Assembly (NCBI GenBank): GCA_017439305.1
Contig: JAFSJK010000053.1
Location: forward strand, 52,497 to 116,496
DNA from: Bacteroidales bacterium
Lineage (GTDB): Bacteria > Bacteroidota > Bacteroidia > Bacteroidales > UBA932
Length of the DNA: 64,000 nt
Reading direction: 5' to 3'
The notes beneath the pieces were generated by a model. That model worked only from the letters and a program-made list of their open reading frames with translations. It was not told the DNA's origin and searched no databases. This document shows, piece after piece, positions 18,130 through 26,770 of the stretch; the first letter of the stretch is position 1, and each line of letters opens with the position of its first letter. The position numbers were made by a program, and so were the translations under genes.

Positions 18130-19170
18130 TCAGAAGAGTGTTCCGTTGTCGTCAGGATTGTATTTGCGCTGCGGAAGGTATGCTTCCATGCCCAGATGCG
18201 CATAGGCGAGTTCCGTCGCCACGCGGCCGCGTTGGGTGCGGATGAGGAATCCTTCCTTGATGAGGAAAGGTTCATACACCTCCTCCAGGGTGCCGGCATC
18301 CTCGGAAATGGAAGTGGCCAGCGTTCCCACGCCCACAGGACCGCCCTTGAAGGTGGTGATGAGGGTCCGGAGGATCTTGTGGTCGATGGAATCGAGCCCG
18401 CGCTTGTCGATCTTGAGCTTGTTCAGGGCGAAACGGGCGATTTCCACGTCGATGCGTCCGTCGCCGAGCACCTGCGCGAAATCGCGGACCCGCTTGAGAA
18501 GGGCGTTCGCGATACGCGCCGTCCCCCGGCTTCGCAAGGCGATTTCCAAGGCAGCATCGTTGTCTATCTCAATGCCCAGGATGGTGGCGCTGCGGATGAC
18601 GATCTTCCGAAGGTCCTCGGTATCATAATATTCCAGGGCGCAGTTGATGCCGAACCGGTCCCTGAGCGGAGCCGTGAGCAAACCGCTCCGGGTCGTCGCA
18701 CCCACCAGCGTAAAGGGATTCAGCGAAATCCGGACGCTCCGGGCACCGGGTCCCTTGTCGATCATGATATCGATGACATAGTCCTCCATAGCGGAATAAA
18801 GATATTCCTCTACTTCCGGGGAAAGCCGGTGGATTTCGTCGATGAACAGGACATCGCCCTTTTCCAGGGAAGTCAGCAGGCCCGCCAGGTCGCCCGGCTT
18901 GTCGAGGACCGGGCCGCTCGTCACTTTCATGTTCACGCCCATCTCGTTCGCGATGATATGGGCAAGGGTGGTCTTTCCCAGACCCGGAGGACCGTGGAAC
19001 AACGTATGGTCCAATGCCTCCCCACGCATCTTGGCGGCCTTGATGTAAATCTCCAGGTTGGAGACGATTTCCTTCTGTCCGGTGAAATCATCCAGCTCCT
19101 GGGGGCGGATAATTCCGTCCAATTCATTATCTTTGCGGTCTGTTGTACTGCGGGGGTCGAATTCGCTCAT
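18130..19170 (-). CDS. ruvB: Holliday junction branch-migration ATPase RuvB
   Basis: Hexameric DNA motor that drives branch migration of Holliday junctions with RuvA. 346 residues, standard length. Walker [13 protein letters not shown], Walker [10 protein letters not shown], arginine-finger/sensor region DRFGI, and the C-terminal winged helix with [26 protein letters not shown] promoter box lies 26 bp upstream on the minus strand. It diverges from mfd across a 260-bp region that looks like a replication origin. No ruvA or ruvC is adjacent. Confidence 0.97.
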   Translation of the reverse strand: MSEFDPRSTTDRKDNELDGIIRPQELDDFTGQKEIVSNLEIYIKAAKMRGEALDHTLFHGPPGLGKTTLAHIIANEMGVNMKVTSGPVLDKPGDLAGLLTSLEKGDVLFIDEIHRLSPEVEEYLYSAMEDYVIDIMIDKGPGARSVRISLNPFTLVGATTRSGLLTAPLRDRFGINCALEYYDTEDLRKIVIRSATILGIEIDNDAALEIALRSRGTARIANALLKRVRDFAQVLGDGRIDVEIARFALNKLKIDKRGLDSIDHKILRTLITTFKGGPVGVGTLATSISEDAGTLEEVYEPFLIKEGFLIRTQRGRVATELAYAHLGMEAYLPQRKYNPDDNGTLF

Positions 19171-19196
19171 AAGGCAGGGTCCGGTCTTTTCAGATA

Positions 19197-19204
19197 CAAA
19201 TATA
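19197..19204 (-). promoter_or_regulatory. -7 promoter box for ruvB
   Basis: CAAATATA on the plus strand reads TATATTTG on the minus strand, a perfect TAnnTTTG -7 element 26 bp before the ruvB ATG. No clear -33 TTTG was found at the right distance. Confidence 0.6.
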
Positions 19205-19440
19205 GTATTTATTATTGAATCCTTGATGTTGTTTATATTCCTGTCAATTTGTTGAAAACTAGACGGAATAAATTATAAATCATCAAGTTAAGTGCTTTGA
19301 AAATTGTTGAAAACCCCGGGGATTTCCTGTGGGAAACCGGTGGAGAAGCCGGTGGAAAAGAAAGCGTGGAGTTTTCCACACCGGCATCAACAGGGTTATC
19401 AACAGCTTTTCAACAGCCTTTTCAAGGCAAATGTTGATAA
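19205..19440. other. Candidate chromosomal replication origin (DnaA-box-like array plus AT-rich stretch)
   Basis: The region has an AT-rich part (about 19195-19300) and an ordered set of 9-mers near TTWTCMACA. Reverse-oriented: 19250-19258 and 19305-19313 (TGTTGAAAA), 19329-19337 (TGTGGGAAA), 19339-19347 (GGTGGAGAA), 19351-19359 (GGTGGAAAA). Forward: 19372-19380 (TTTTCCACA), 19384-19392 (GCATCAACA), 19396-19404 (TTATCAACA), 19407-19415 (TTTTCAACA), 19419-19427 (TTTTCAAGG). A final TGTTGATAA is at 19432-19440. The forward boxes step by 12, 12, 11 and 12 bp, about one helical turn. Left and right sets face each other. Genes diverge on both sides (ruvB, C45, frdAB leftwards; mfd to galK rightwards). 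No dnaA is adjacent, which is common in this phylum. Confidence 0.6.
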
Positions 19441-22400
19441 GTAGGAAATCAACGGAACTGCTTCGCCGCAGAGTGGAATCTTTGGAAGAAACCTTCTGCA
19501 GCGGGCTTTTCCTGTCTGCCCGTTGGTTCGTCCTGTCCCAGGTTGCGCGGAAAGGTACCCACCTGGTCGTGCTTCCAACCCGGGAGGCAGCCGAGTATTG
19601 CAGCGCCGACCTGTATAATCTGGTGGAAGGCGACCGGGTCTTTTTCCTGCCGGACAGCGGCGGGGCCGTGGAACGGAGCAATTACAAGTCTTCCCTGGGT
19701 GTCCAGCGGACGGCGGCCATCGGCAAGATGATGGATCCGGGCGATGACATCCTTTTTATTGTCACCTATCCGGAGGCTCTGGAAGAGAAGATTCCGGACC
19801 AGAATGAAATCGCCGGAGCCCTCCTGACTATCCGTTCCGGAGAAAGCATTTCTTATGACAATCTCCGGGAAATCCTTGGAAAACAGGGATTTGAGCGGGT
19901 AGATTTCGTCTCCGCACCCGGCCAGTATGCCATCCGGGGCGCCGTCATCGACATATTTTCCTATTCCCTTGAGCATCCTTACCGACTCTCTTTCTTCGGA
20001 AACGAGGTGGAGAAGATCAATACCTTTGACTGCAATACCCAGCTGTCCCTGGAAAAGATGGACCGGGCCGACATATATCCGGACATCGTCGCCGGTGGCG
20101 GAGAAGGAAATGGTACAAGCATTCTCACACTCCTGAAAAAGGATGCGGTGGTATGGATGGATTCCTCCGACATGTACAAGGGGCGGGATTTCTTTCCGGA
20201 GCTGACAGCTTTCCGTCACGTATTCCTGGATATTCCGCTGCTCTGCCAGGGAAAGGATGCCGTCGTTTTCTCCATCGCGCCGCAGCCGGTTTTCAACAAG
20301 AACTTCGAACTCCTCCTCTCCGATATCCGTACCCGTCTTGAAAACAACTACCAGGTTTATATCTTCGGGGAAAAGGAATCCCAGCTGGAGCGCCTCCGTT
20401 CCATCATGCTGCAGGACGAGCAGGCTCTCCTTCCCGGATTTATCAAGGGAAAGAACATCCATGCCGGCTTCATAGACAACGAGGACCGGATATGCTGCTA
20501 TACCGACCACGAAATCTTCGACCGCTTCCACCGGGTGCGCCTGAGAAGGACGGTGGAAAAATCGGAACAACTGACCCTGAATGACTTGAGTTCTTTCAAT
20601 TTTGGAGATTACATCGTTCATATCGACCACGGTGTGGGCGTTTTCGGCGGTCTGGTCAAGATGACCGATGACAAGGGACGGGTCCACGAGGTCGTGAAAC
20701 TCATCTACAAGGACAACGATGTCGTGTTCGTGTCGGTCCATTCCCTGCACAAGATTTCCCGCTTCCGTTCCAAGGAAGGGGAAATGCCCCGGATCAACAA
20801 GCTGGGATCCAAGACCTGGTCCACGATGAAGTCGTCGGCGAAGTCCCGGGTCAAGGACATCGCCAAGGAACTGATCCAGCTGTATGCCCGCCGCCGGGCC
20901 TCCAAGGGATTCGCCTTCTCGGCCGATACCTATCTCCAGGAAGAATTGGAGTCATCCTTCATGTATGAGGATACGCCCGACCAGGAAAAGGCGACTAAGG
21001 CGGTCAAGCAGGATATGGAGGATAACTGCCCGATGGACCGTCTGGTCTGCGGGGATGTCGGGTTCGGAAAGACGGAAATCGCCATCCGGGCGGCTTTCAA
21101 GGCGGTTTGTGATTCCAAACAGGTGGCCGTGCTGGTTCCGACGACCATCCTCGCCCTCCAGCATTTCGAGACCTTCAAGGCCCGGCTCAAGGACCTTCCC
21201 TGCACTGTGGAATATGTGAGCCGCCTGCGGACGGCCAAGGAAATCACGGATGTCAAGAAGCGGCTGAAAGAAGGAAAGATAGACATCCTAATCGGTACCC
21301 ATAAGATCCTGGGTGCCGGATTCGAGTTCAAGGACTTGGGACTCCTCGTCATCGACGAAGAACAGAAATTCGGCGTGGCTGCGAAGGAAAAACTCCGTCA
21401 GCTGCGGGCATCTGTCGATACATTGACCCTTACGGCCACCCCGATTCCGCGGACCCTCCAGTTCTCCCTGCTCGGTGCGCGGGACCTTTCCATTATCAGC
21501 ACCCCGCCGCCGAACCGGATTCCCATCCAGACGGAAATCATCCTGTTCGACGAGCAGGAAATCAAGAGCATCATCAGTTATGAACTCAACCGGGGCGGGC
21601 AGATTTTCTTCCTGCACAACAAGGTGGAGGAACTTCCCGCCATCCACGACATCCTGCACAGGCTGGTCCCCGACATGCGCATCTGCGTAGCCCATGGCCA
21701 GATGGAGCCGAAGCAACTCGAAAACAAGATGCTGGATTTCATCCGGGGTGACTATGACATGCTCCTGTGCACGACCATCATCGAAAATGGCCTGGACATC
21801 CCCAATGCCAATACGATCATTGTCAACCAGGCGCAGAACATCGGCCTGAGCGACCTGCATCAGCTTCGGGGCAGGGTAGGACGTTCCAACCGGAAAGCGT
21901 TCTGCTATCTGGTGGTACCGCCGCTCATCACGATTACGGAAGATGCCCGCCGCCGCTTGAAGGCCATCGAGGAGTTTTCCGACCTGGGAAGCGGATTCAA
22001 CATCGCGATGCAGGATTTGGACATCCGCGGTGCCGGTAATCTCCTGGGTGCCGAACAGAGCGGCTTCATTGCTGACATGGGATTCGAGACTTATCAGAAG
22101 ATTCTGGCAGAAGCGATGGAAGAGCTGGGAATGGAAACGGGTCTTTCCACGCGGCAGGCCCGCGAAGCCTATGTGGAGGATTGTACGGTGGAAACCGACC
22201 AGCCTGCCCTTATTCCGGATGGCTATATCGATATAACGGCTGAAAAGATCCGGATTTACAAACAGTTGGACAGCCTGACCGACGACCGGGAAATCGACCG
22301 GCTGGGCCGGCAGCTGGAAGACCGTTTCGGTCCGGTGCCCGGGGAAGTGAAGAATCTGCTGACTGTCGTGAAAATCCGGAATCTGGGTGCCCGGAGCGGA

Positions 22401-22622
22401 TTCGAGAAGATCATCATCAAGAACGGGATGCAGATCATGTTCTTCGTTTCCAACCCGATGTCCGGCTACTACCAGTCCAAGCAGTTCGAAAGGATCATCG
22501 GAAAACTGAACGACCAGCCCGCGTTTTACAAAGTGAATCAGGACAACGGAAAACTCCGGACCGTCACCAGGGGCGTGGATTCCATGGAAAAGGCGCTCCA
22601 GGTGCTTCAGCGGTTGCAATAA
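19431..22622 (+). CDS. mfd: Transcription-repair coupling factor Mfd
   Basis: Helicase-like translocase that removes stalled RNA polymerase and recruits UvrA to lesions. 1063 residues from ATG 19431. Layout: UvrB-like N-terminal region (about 1-330), RNA-polymerase-interacting domain around residue 385-450 (GDYIVHIDHGVGVFGG), RecG-like translocase with Walker A GDVGFGKTEIAIRAAF and VIDEEQKFGV, TATPIPRTLQ, QLRGRVGRS, and the C-terminal TRCF domain. An in-frame GTG at 19329 would extend it through the DnaA-box region and is rejected because that segment does not look like Mfd. The start codon itself overlaps the last DnaA-like box. Confidence 0.96.
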   Translation: MLISRKSTELLRRRVESLEETFCSGLFLSARWFVLSQVARKGTHLVVLPTREAAEYCSADLYNLVEGDRVFFLPDSGGAVERSNYKSSLGVQRTAAIGKMMDPGDDILFIVTYPEALEEKIPDQNEIAGALLTIRSGESISYDNLREILGKQGFERVDFVSAPGQYAIRGAVIDIFSYSLEHPYRLSFFGNEVEKINTFDCNTQLSLEKMDRADIYPDIVAGGGEGNGTSILTLLKKDAVVWMDSSDMYKGRDFFPELTAFRHVFLDIPLLCQGKDAVVFSIAPQPVFNKNFELLLSDIRTRLENNYQVYIFGEKESQLERLRSIMLQDEQALLPGFIKGKNIHAGFIDNEDRICCYTDHEIFDRFHRVRLRRTVEKSEQLTLNDLSSFNFGDYIVHIDHGVGVFGGLVKMTDDKGRVHEVVKLIYKDNDVVFVSVHSLHKISRFRSKEGEMPRINKLGSKTWSTMKSSAKSRVKDIAKELIQLYARRRASKGFAFSADTYLQEELESSFMYEDTPDQEKATKAVKQDMEDNCPMDRLVCGDVGFGKTEIAIRAAFKAVCDSKQVAVLVPTTILALQHFETFKARLKDLPCTVEYVSRLRTAKEITDVKKRLKEGKIDILIGTHKILGAGFEFKDLGLLVIDEEQKFGVAAKEKLRQLRASVDTLTLTATPIPRTLQFSLLGARDLSIISTPPPNRIPIQTEIILFDEQEIKSIISYELNRGGQIFFLHNKVEELPAIHDILHRLVPDMRICVAHGQMEPKQLENKMLDFIRGDYDMLLCTTIIENGLDIPNANTIIVNQAQNIGLSDLHQLRGRVGRSNRKAFCYLVVPPLITITEDARRRLKAIEEFSDLGSGFNIAMQDLDIRGAGNLLGAEQSGFIADMGFETYQKILAEAMEELGMETGLSTRQAREAYVEDCTVETDQPALIPDGYIDITAEKIRIYKQLDSLTDDREIDRLGRQLEDRFGPVPGEVKNLLTVVKIRNLGARSGFEKIIIKNGMQIMFFVSNPMSGYYQSKQFERIIGKLNDQPAFYKVNQDNGKLRTVTRGVDSMEKALQVLQRLQ

Positions 22623-22644
22623 ACCCTGAAAATTGTTACATTTG
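22614..22644 (+). promoter_or_regulatory. Promoter for coaX
   Basis: The -33 TTG at 22614-22616 and -7 TACATTTG at 22637-22644 are 20 bp apart. The -7 box ends only 6 bp before the ATG at 22651, so the transcript would be nearly leaderless. The -33 overlaps the end of mfd. Confidence 0.65.
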
Positions 22645-22650
22645 CAAACT

Positions 22651-23379
22651 ATGTCCAATCTGCTGGTAGAAATAGGAAATACCGCCCTGAAAGCGGCCTG
22701 GTCCGACGGAATGACCCTCGGAAAGACGTTCCGCTACCAGGGTGAAAAAGGATTGGATTTCATCCTTTCCATCGTCCGCCGGCAGAAGCCCGTCGTGATG
22801 CTGGTCTGCTCCGTCTATCCCTTGACGGAAGAGGATGAAAGCTTGCTTTCCGGAGAATGCGAGCACCTTCTGATCCTGGACGGCAATCATCGGGAACTCC
22901 TTCTAAGTAAAGGACTTCCTGCTTATCTTTCCTATGACAGGGCCGCTTCGGTCCTGGCTGCCCGCTATCTGTTCCGCGGAATGGGCTGTACCATCGTGGA
23001 TTTCGGAACTACCTTGACCGTGGATTTCACGGACCGGGACGGTGCGTACGTAGGCGGCAACATTTCCGTCGGATGCCGGACCCGCTTCAAGGCGCTCAAC
23101 CGGTATTCCCGCGCCCTTCCCCTCGTGAACACGCCGGAAGAATGCGCCGTCGTGGGCAGTTCCGAGATGTCTTCCATCGAAAGCGGAGTCGTTTCAGGCA
23201 TACAATTTGAAATTGAAGGGTACCTCGGACTTCATCCTGAAAACGTTGCCGTGTTTACGGGCGGCGACGCGAATTATTTTGCAAAAAGGATGAAAAGTTC
23301 CATCTTTGTAATTTGTAACCTCGTGATGATGGGGTTGGCATTAATGGCTGACGAGTATGTCAAGAAGATTGATCGATAG
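22651..23379 (+). CDS. coaX: Type III pantothenate kinase
   Basis: First step of coenzyme A synthesis (pantothenate to phosphopantothenate) in the cytoplasm. 242 residues, ASKHA fold. N-terminal phosphate-binding motif VEIGNT, DFGTTLTVDF in the middle, and YVGGNISVGCRTRFKALN for the second nucleotide/pantothenate region. Many homologues have Asp where this protein has Glu in the first motif (EIGNT); the change is conservative and may be lineage typical. ATG 22651 is preferred over an in-frame ATG at 22633, which lies inside the promoter. It starts an operon running through the barrel, TPR, lptC and ppiD genes, and its end overlaps the next gene by 23 bp. Confidence 0.9.
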   Translation: MSNLLVEIGNTALKAAWSDGMTLGKTFRYQGEKGLDFILSIVRRQKPVVMLVCSVYPLTEEDESLLSGECEHLLILDGNHRELLLSKGLPAYLSYDRAASVLAARYLFRGMGCTIVDFGTTLTVDFTDRDGAYVGGNISVGCRTRFKALNRYSRALPLVNTPEECAVVGSSEMSSIESGVVSGIQFEIEGYLGLHPENVAVFTGGDANYFAKRMKSSIFVICNLVMMGLALMADEYVKKIDR

Positions 23380-24661
23380 GTTATGGATCGTCGCGGCCCT
23401 TCTCCTGGCCGGGATGCCGCTTTGTGCCCAGAACGGTGCCTACAACGGCTATTCTCCCTATTCCGTGTACGGTGTGGGAGACCTTCATCCCGCCGGAACC
23501 GCCTATAACGCCTCGATGGGCGGTGTCGGGATTGCCACCCGCAACAAGCGGTTCGTCAACACGATGAATCCGGCTTCCGCAACAGCCCGCGATTCCCTGT
23601 CCTTCATGGCCGATTTCGGACTCTCCGGCAAGGCTTCCCTGTTTTCCCAGGACGACCTGCGGGGAACCAAGACCCTGCTCAATATCAACGATTTCGTCAT
23701 TTCCTTCCCGATGTGGCGCAAGACCGCCTTCATGGTGGGCATCCAGCCTTTCAGCGACACGGGATTCTCCATGTCCTACATCGACCGGATCACCTCGGGT
23801 GACCAGAGCATCGGCTACACCGGAAACCGGGCATACAGTGCTGCCGGAGACGGAGGAATCAACCAGTTCTTCGCAGGGGCTTCCGTCCTTCTGTGGAACC
23901 GCCTCTCCCTCGGTGCCCAGTACAACATGTTCTTCGGAACCATCAGCAAGCACTCCTCCAGCTCGTTCGGCGATGCCAGCTACCGTTCCCAGATGCTCGG
24001 GGACACGCTTCAGATAAGGGCCCATACCGCCAAGTTCGGCCTTCAGTATGAACAACCCATAGGAACTTCGGGACGGTTGAATCTCGGTGCCACCTATCGC
24101 CTGAAGGCGGCCATCACCGGACACGCCATCGAATTCAGCAACGTCTCCGAGATGGATACGGGCAGCCACGCGTTGAAGGACGACAAGATCAGCCTCGGCG
24201 ACGAGATGGGCTTCGGCCTTGCCTACAGCCAGGGCGACAAATGGTCCCTCGAAGTGGATTATATCCGGAGCGACTGGACGGGCAGCCATTTCGACGCCGT
24301 CCGCGGATTCCGGAACAACGGGACCTATTCTTTTTCCTCGTCCGTAGCCCAGTCGGTAAGGGCCGGTTTCGAAATCACTCCCAACCGCAACGATATCAGG
24401 TACTTCTTCAAGCGCTGCACCTACCGGTTCGGCGGCTATATGGACCAGTCCTATTATCAGGTGAACGGACAGAACATCACCTCCGCCGGCATCACCCTCG
24501 GAATGACGCTTCCCGTGTTCCAGGGCTACAATGGCATCACCTTTGCATTGGACCTTGGCCAAAGGGGTTTCGGAACCGCATTCGTGAAGGAGAAATACAT
24601 CGGCTTCCACGTCGGATTCAACATTTTCGACATCTGGTTCCGGAAACCGCAGTACCAGTAA
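23357..24661 (+). CDS. Outer membrane beta-barrel protein, function unknown
   Basis: 434 residues. Signal peptide about 1-24 (ending MPLCAQ), then GYSPYSVYGVGDL and a long series of amphipathic strands ending in FNIFDIWFRK. The N-terminal phrase TAYNASMGGVGIATRNKRFVN resembles the opening of FadL/PorV-like barrels in Bacteroidetes. Its place between coaX and lptC, with a TPR protein next, is a gene order I recall from other Bacteroidales and suggests a role in envelope upkeep, but no transport substrate can be named. It overlaps coaX by 23 bp, so probably translationally coupled. Confidence 0.75.
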   Translation: MSRRLIDRLWIVAALLLAGMPLCAQNGAYNGYSPYSVYGVGDLHPAGTAYNASMGGVGIATRNKRFVNTMNPASATARDSLSFMADFGLSGKASLFSQDDLRGTKTLLNINDFVISFPMWRKTAFMVGIQPFSDTGFSMSYIDRITSGDQSIGYTGNRAYSAAGDGGINQFFAGASVLLWNRLSLGAQYNMFFGTISKHSSSSFGDASYRSQMLGDTLQIRAHTAKFGLQYEQPIGTSGRLNLGATYRLKAAITGHAIEFSNVSEMDTGSHALKDDKISLGDEMGFGLAYSQGDKWSLEVDYIRSDWTGSHFDAVRGFRNNGTYSFSSSVAQSVRAGFEITPNRNDIRYFFKRCTYRFGGYMDQSYYQVNGQNITSAGITLGMTLPVFQGYNGITFALDLGQRGFGTAFVKEKYIGFHVGFNIFDIWFRKPQYQ

Positions 24662-24690
24662 AGTGAAACAAAACATAAAATTCTAACGAT

Positions 24691-26028
24691 ATGAAAAAGT
24701 TGACCTTCATCCTTTTCGCCGTTATGGCGGCTTTCCTGGGCCAGAACGCCTCGGCTCAGGGTAAGTACGGTGCCGACAGCGCAGAGTGCATCAAGTATCT
24801 CTCCTACTATCAGGAGTATTACAAGCAGAAAAACTATGATTCCGCCCTCCCGAACTGGAGGAAGGCCTATGCCATCTGCCCGGCGACCGCTTCGCAGAAC
24901 CTGTTCGTCCACGGTTCCACCCTTATCAACCGCGAGATCAACAAGAACAAGAATAACAAGGCTGTTTTCGAAGGACTGGTGGATACCCTGCTCACCCTTC
25001 AGGACAAGCGCCTGGAATTCTATCCGCGTACCGCCAAGGGCGTAGACCAGAAGCCGACCATCCTGAACAACAAGGGCAAGTACATCGTCAATTTCCGCAA
25101 CGAGGATTCCCAGTATCTGTATGACAACCTCACGTCCATCATCAAAGAGCTGGGCAGCGAGACCGACGGAGTCATCCTGGTGAACAACCTCCAGGCCGCC
25201 ATCAACCTGTACCGCGAAGGCAAGCTCCAGGCTGACGACGTGATCAACATGTATGACACGGTCACCGAGGCCATCAACGGTGCCACCGCCAAGAGCGACG
25301 CCGAGGCCGAGGACAACCTCAAGACCAGGGCCACCATCGAGAGCGTGTTCGCCGACAGCCGGGTTGCTTCCTGTGAGAACCTCATCGCCATCTTCAGCCC
25401 GCGTTTCGATGCCGATCCGGAGAATGCTGCCGTTGTGACGAACATCGTGAAGCTGATGAACAACGCTGAGGATTGCTCCAACAATGACCTCTATTTCAAG
25501 GCCGTCACCCAGATGCACAAGCTGGATCCGTCCTACCGCAGCGCCTATGGCCTGTACAAGCTGAACGCCGCCCGCGGCAATGTGGCCGACGCCTGCCGCT
25601 ACCTGGACGAGGCTATCGATTCCGAGGATTCCGACGAGGCTACCGACGCCCAGTACCTGTATGAGCTCGCCCGCTTCTGCTATGCGAACAACATGCGCGG
25701 CCGCGCTTTCGACGCTGCCGGCAAGGCGGTCCGCCTGGACAACGGTTATGCCGGAAAGGCCTATATGATCATGGGTAACCTCTGGGCTTCCGCCAGCTGC
25801 GGCGGTGACGTGGACAAGTACGCCCGCTACTGGGCCGCCACGGATTACTACCAGAAGGCCAAGTCTGCCGACGCTTCCCTGACGTCCGATGCCAACGCCG
25901 CCATCGGCAAGGTGAGCATCTACTACCCGGAGGCCAGCGAAATCTTCATGTACGACCTGGGCAAGGGACAGATCTACACGGTATCCTGCGGTGGCATGAC
26001 CACCACGACAACTGTCCGTACCCGTTAA
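24691..26028 (+). CDS. Secreted TPR-repeat protein
   Basis: 445 residues with a signal peptide (about 1-22, ending ASAQ). The body is helical with TPR-like units, e.g. around residues 30-60 (YLSYYQEYYKQKNYDSALPN) and again at about 270-400 (LYKLNAARGNVADACRYLDE, ARFCYANNMRGRAFDAAGKA). It ends in a Thr/Val-rich strand. TPR folds bind partner proteins, and this one is periplasmic or surface exposed. It lies 29 bp after the barrel gene and 6 bp before lptC, within the envelope operon. It may scaffold the barrel; this is inference from position. Confidence 0.8.
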   Translation: MKKLTFILFAVMAAFLGQNASAQGKYGADSAECIKYLSYYQEYYKQKNYDSALPNWRKAYAICPATASQNLFVHGSTLINREINKNKNNKAVFEGLVDTLLTLQDKRLEFYPRTAKGVDQKPTILNNKGKYIVNFRNEDSQYLYDNLTSIIKELGSETDGVILVNNLQAAINLYREGKLQADDVINMYDTVTEAINGATAKSDAEAEDNLKTRATIESVFADSRVASCENLIAIFSPRFDADPENAAVVTNIVKLMNNAEDCSNNDLYFKAVTQMHKLDPSYRSAYGLYKLNAARGNVADACRYLDEAIDSEDSDEATDAQYLYELARFCYANNMRGRAFDAAGKAVRLDNGYAGKAYMIMGNLWASASCGGDVDKYARYWAATDYYQKAKSADASLTSDANAAIGKVSIYYPEASEIFMYDLGKGQIYTVSCGGMTTTTTVRTR

Positions 26029-26034
26029 GATTCC

Positions 26035-26718
26035 GTGAAACAAAACCGCATACTTACGACGATGGCAACCGCATTGGCGGTTGCTTTCGTCGTATTTTCG
26101 TGCAAAGGAAACCTGTCCGAAGCCGAGAAACTGGACCTCTCGCAGACGCCTCTCCAGGTAGTGGACAGCATGTTCTTCGTCCAGACCGAGAACGGCCGCC
26201 TGAAAATGCGGGTGGAGGCTCCCGTGATGGAGGTATACGACTTCGACACCGTTTCTTATGAGCTGTTTCCGAAGGGCCTTTCCGTCTACGGCTATTCCGA
26301 ACTTGGTTCCCTGGAGACGACCATCCGCTCCCAGAAAGCCCGTCACGACGTCAGGAAGACGACCGATGAAGAGAAGTGGTCGGCCTTCGGATCCGTCGTG
26401 ATCCGGAACATCGTCAAGCAGGAAACGATGGAGACCGACACCATCTACTGGGACCAGAAGGCCAAGGAGATCTGGACGGACTGCTACATTAAGATGTATT
26501 CCCCGGCCGGCTACATGCAGGGATTCGGGATGCGGTCCGACGACATGGCCCGGAACGCCATCATCCAGCGTCCCTTCAACAGCTATGGCGTCGTGGAGCA
26601 GGATTCCACGAAGGTCGTCCTCGATTCAGTCAACTTTGTCGGGCCTTTTCCGCTTTCAAAACAGGCAAAAAAGGCTGTTGTGCGAAAAAATAGTGATAAA
26701 TTGAAAGAAAATCACTAA
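26035..26718 (+). CDS. lptC: LPS export protein LptC
   Basis: Bitopic or lipid-anchored periplasmic protein passing lipopolysaccharide from LptBFG to LptA. 227 residues with GTG start at 26035; the hydrophobic N-terminus ends VVFSC (Cys23), a lipobox as in many Bacteroidetes LptC proteins. The body has the beta-jellyroll pattern of the family (VDSMFFVQTENGRLKMRVEA, YELFPKGLSVYGY, AKEIWTDCYIKMYSPAGYMQG). An internal ATG at 26062 would destroy the signal. It lies 6 bp after the TPR gene and 52 bp before ppiD. The OstA-like protein that would receive LPS is coded at 39106-41775. Confidence 0.85.
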   Translation: MKQNRILTTMATALAVAFVVFSCKGNLSEAEKLDLSQTPLQVVDSMFFVQTENGRLKMRVEAPVMEVYDFDTVSYELFPKGLSVYGYSELGSLETTIRSQKARHDVRKTTDEEKWSAFGSVVIRNIVKQETMETDTIYWDQKAKEIWTDCYIKMYSPAGYMQGFGMRSDDMARNAIIQRPFNSYGVVEQDSTKVVLDSVNFVGPFPLSKQAKKAVVRKNSDKLKENH

Positions 26719-26770
26719 ATTCGCACCCTTGACTGAATTTTGACGAAAATTTTAAAAAAGTAACATAAAA

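Noticed and set aside
19329-19430. Upstream in-frame extension of mfd from GTG 19329
   Set aside because: The residues do not resemble Mfd and the DNA is the DnaA-box array.
26716-26723. Promoter before ppiD (TAAATTCG)
   Set aside because: One mismatch in the key TTTG and no -33 at a proper distance; ppiD is probably transcribed from coaX.
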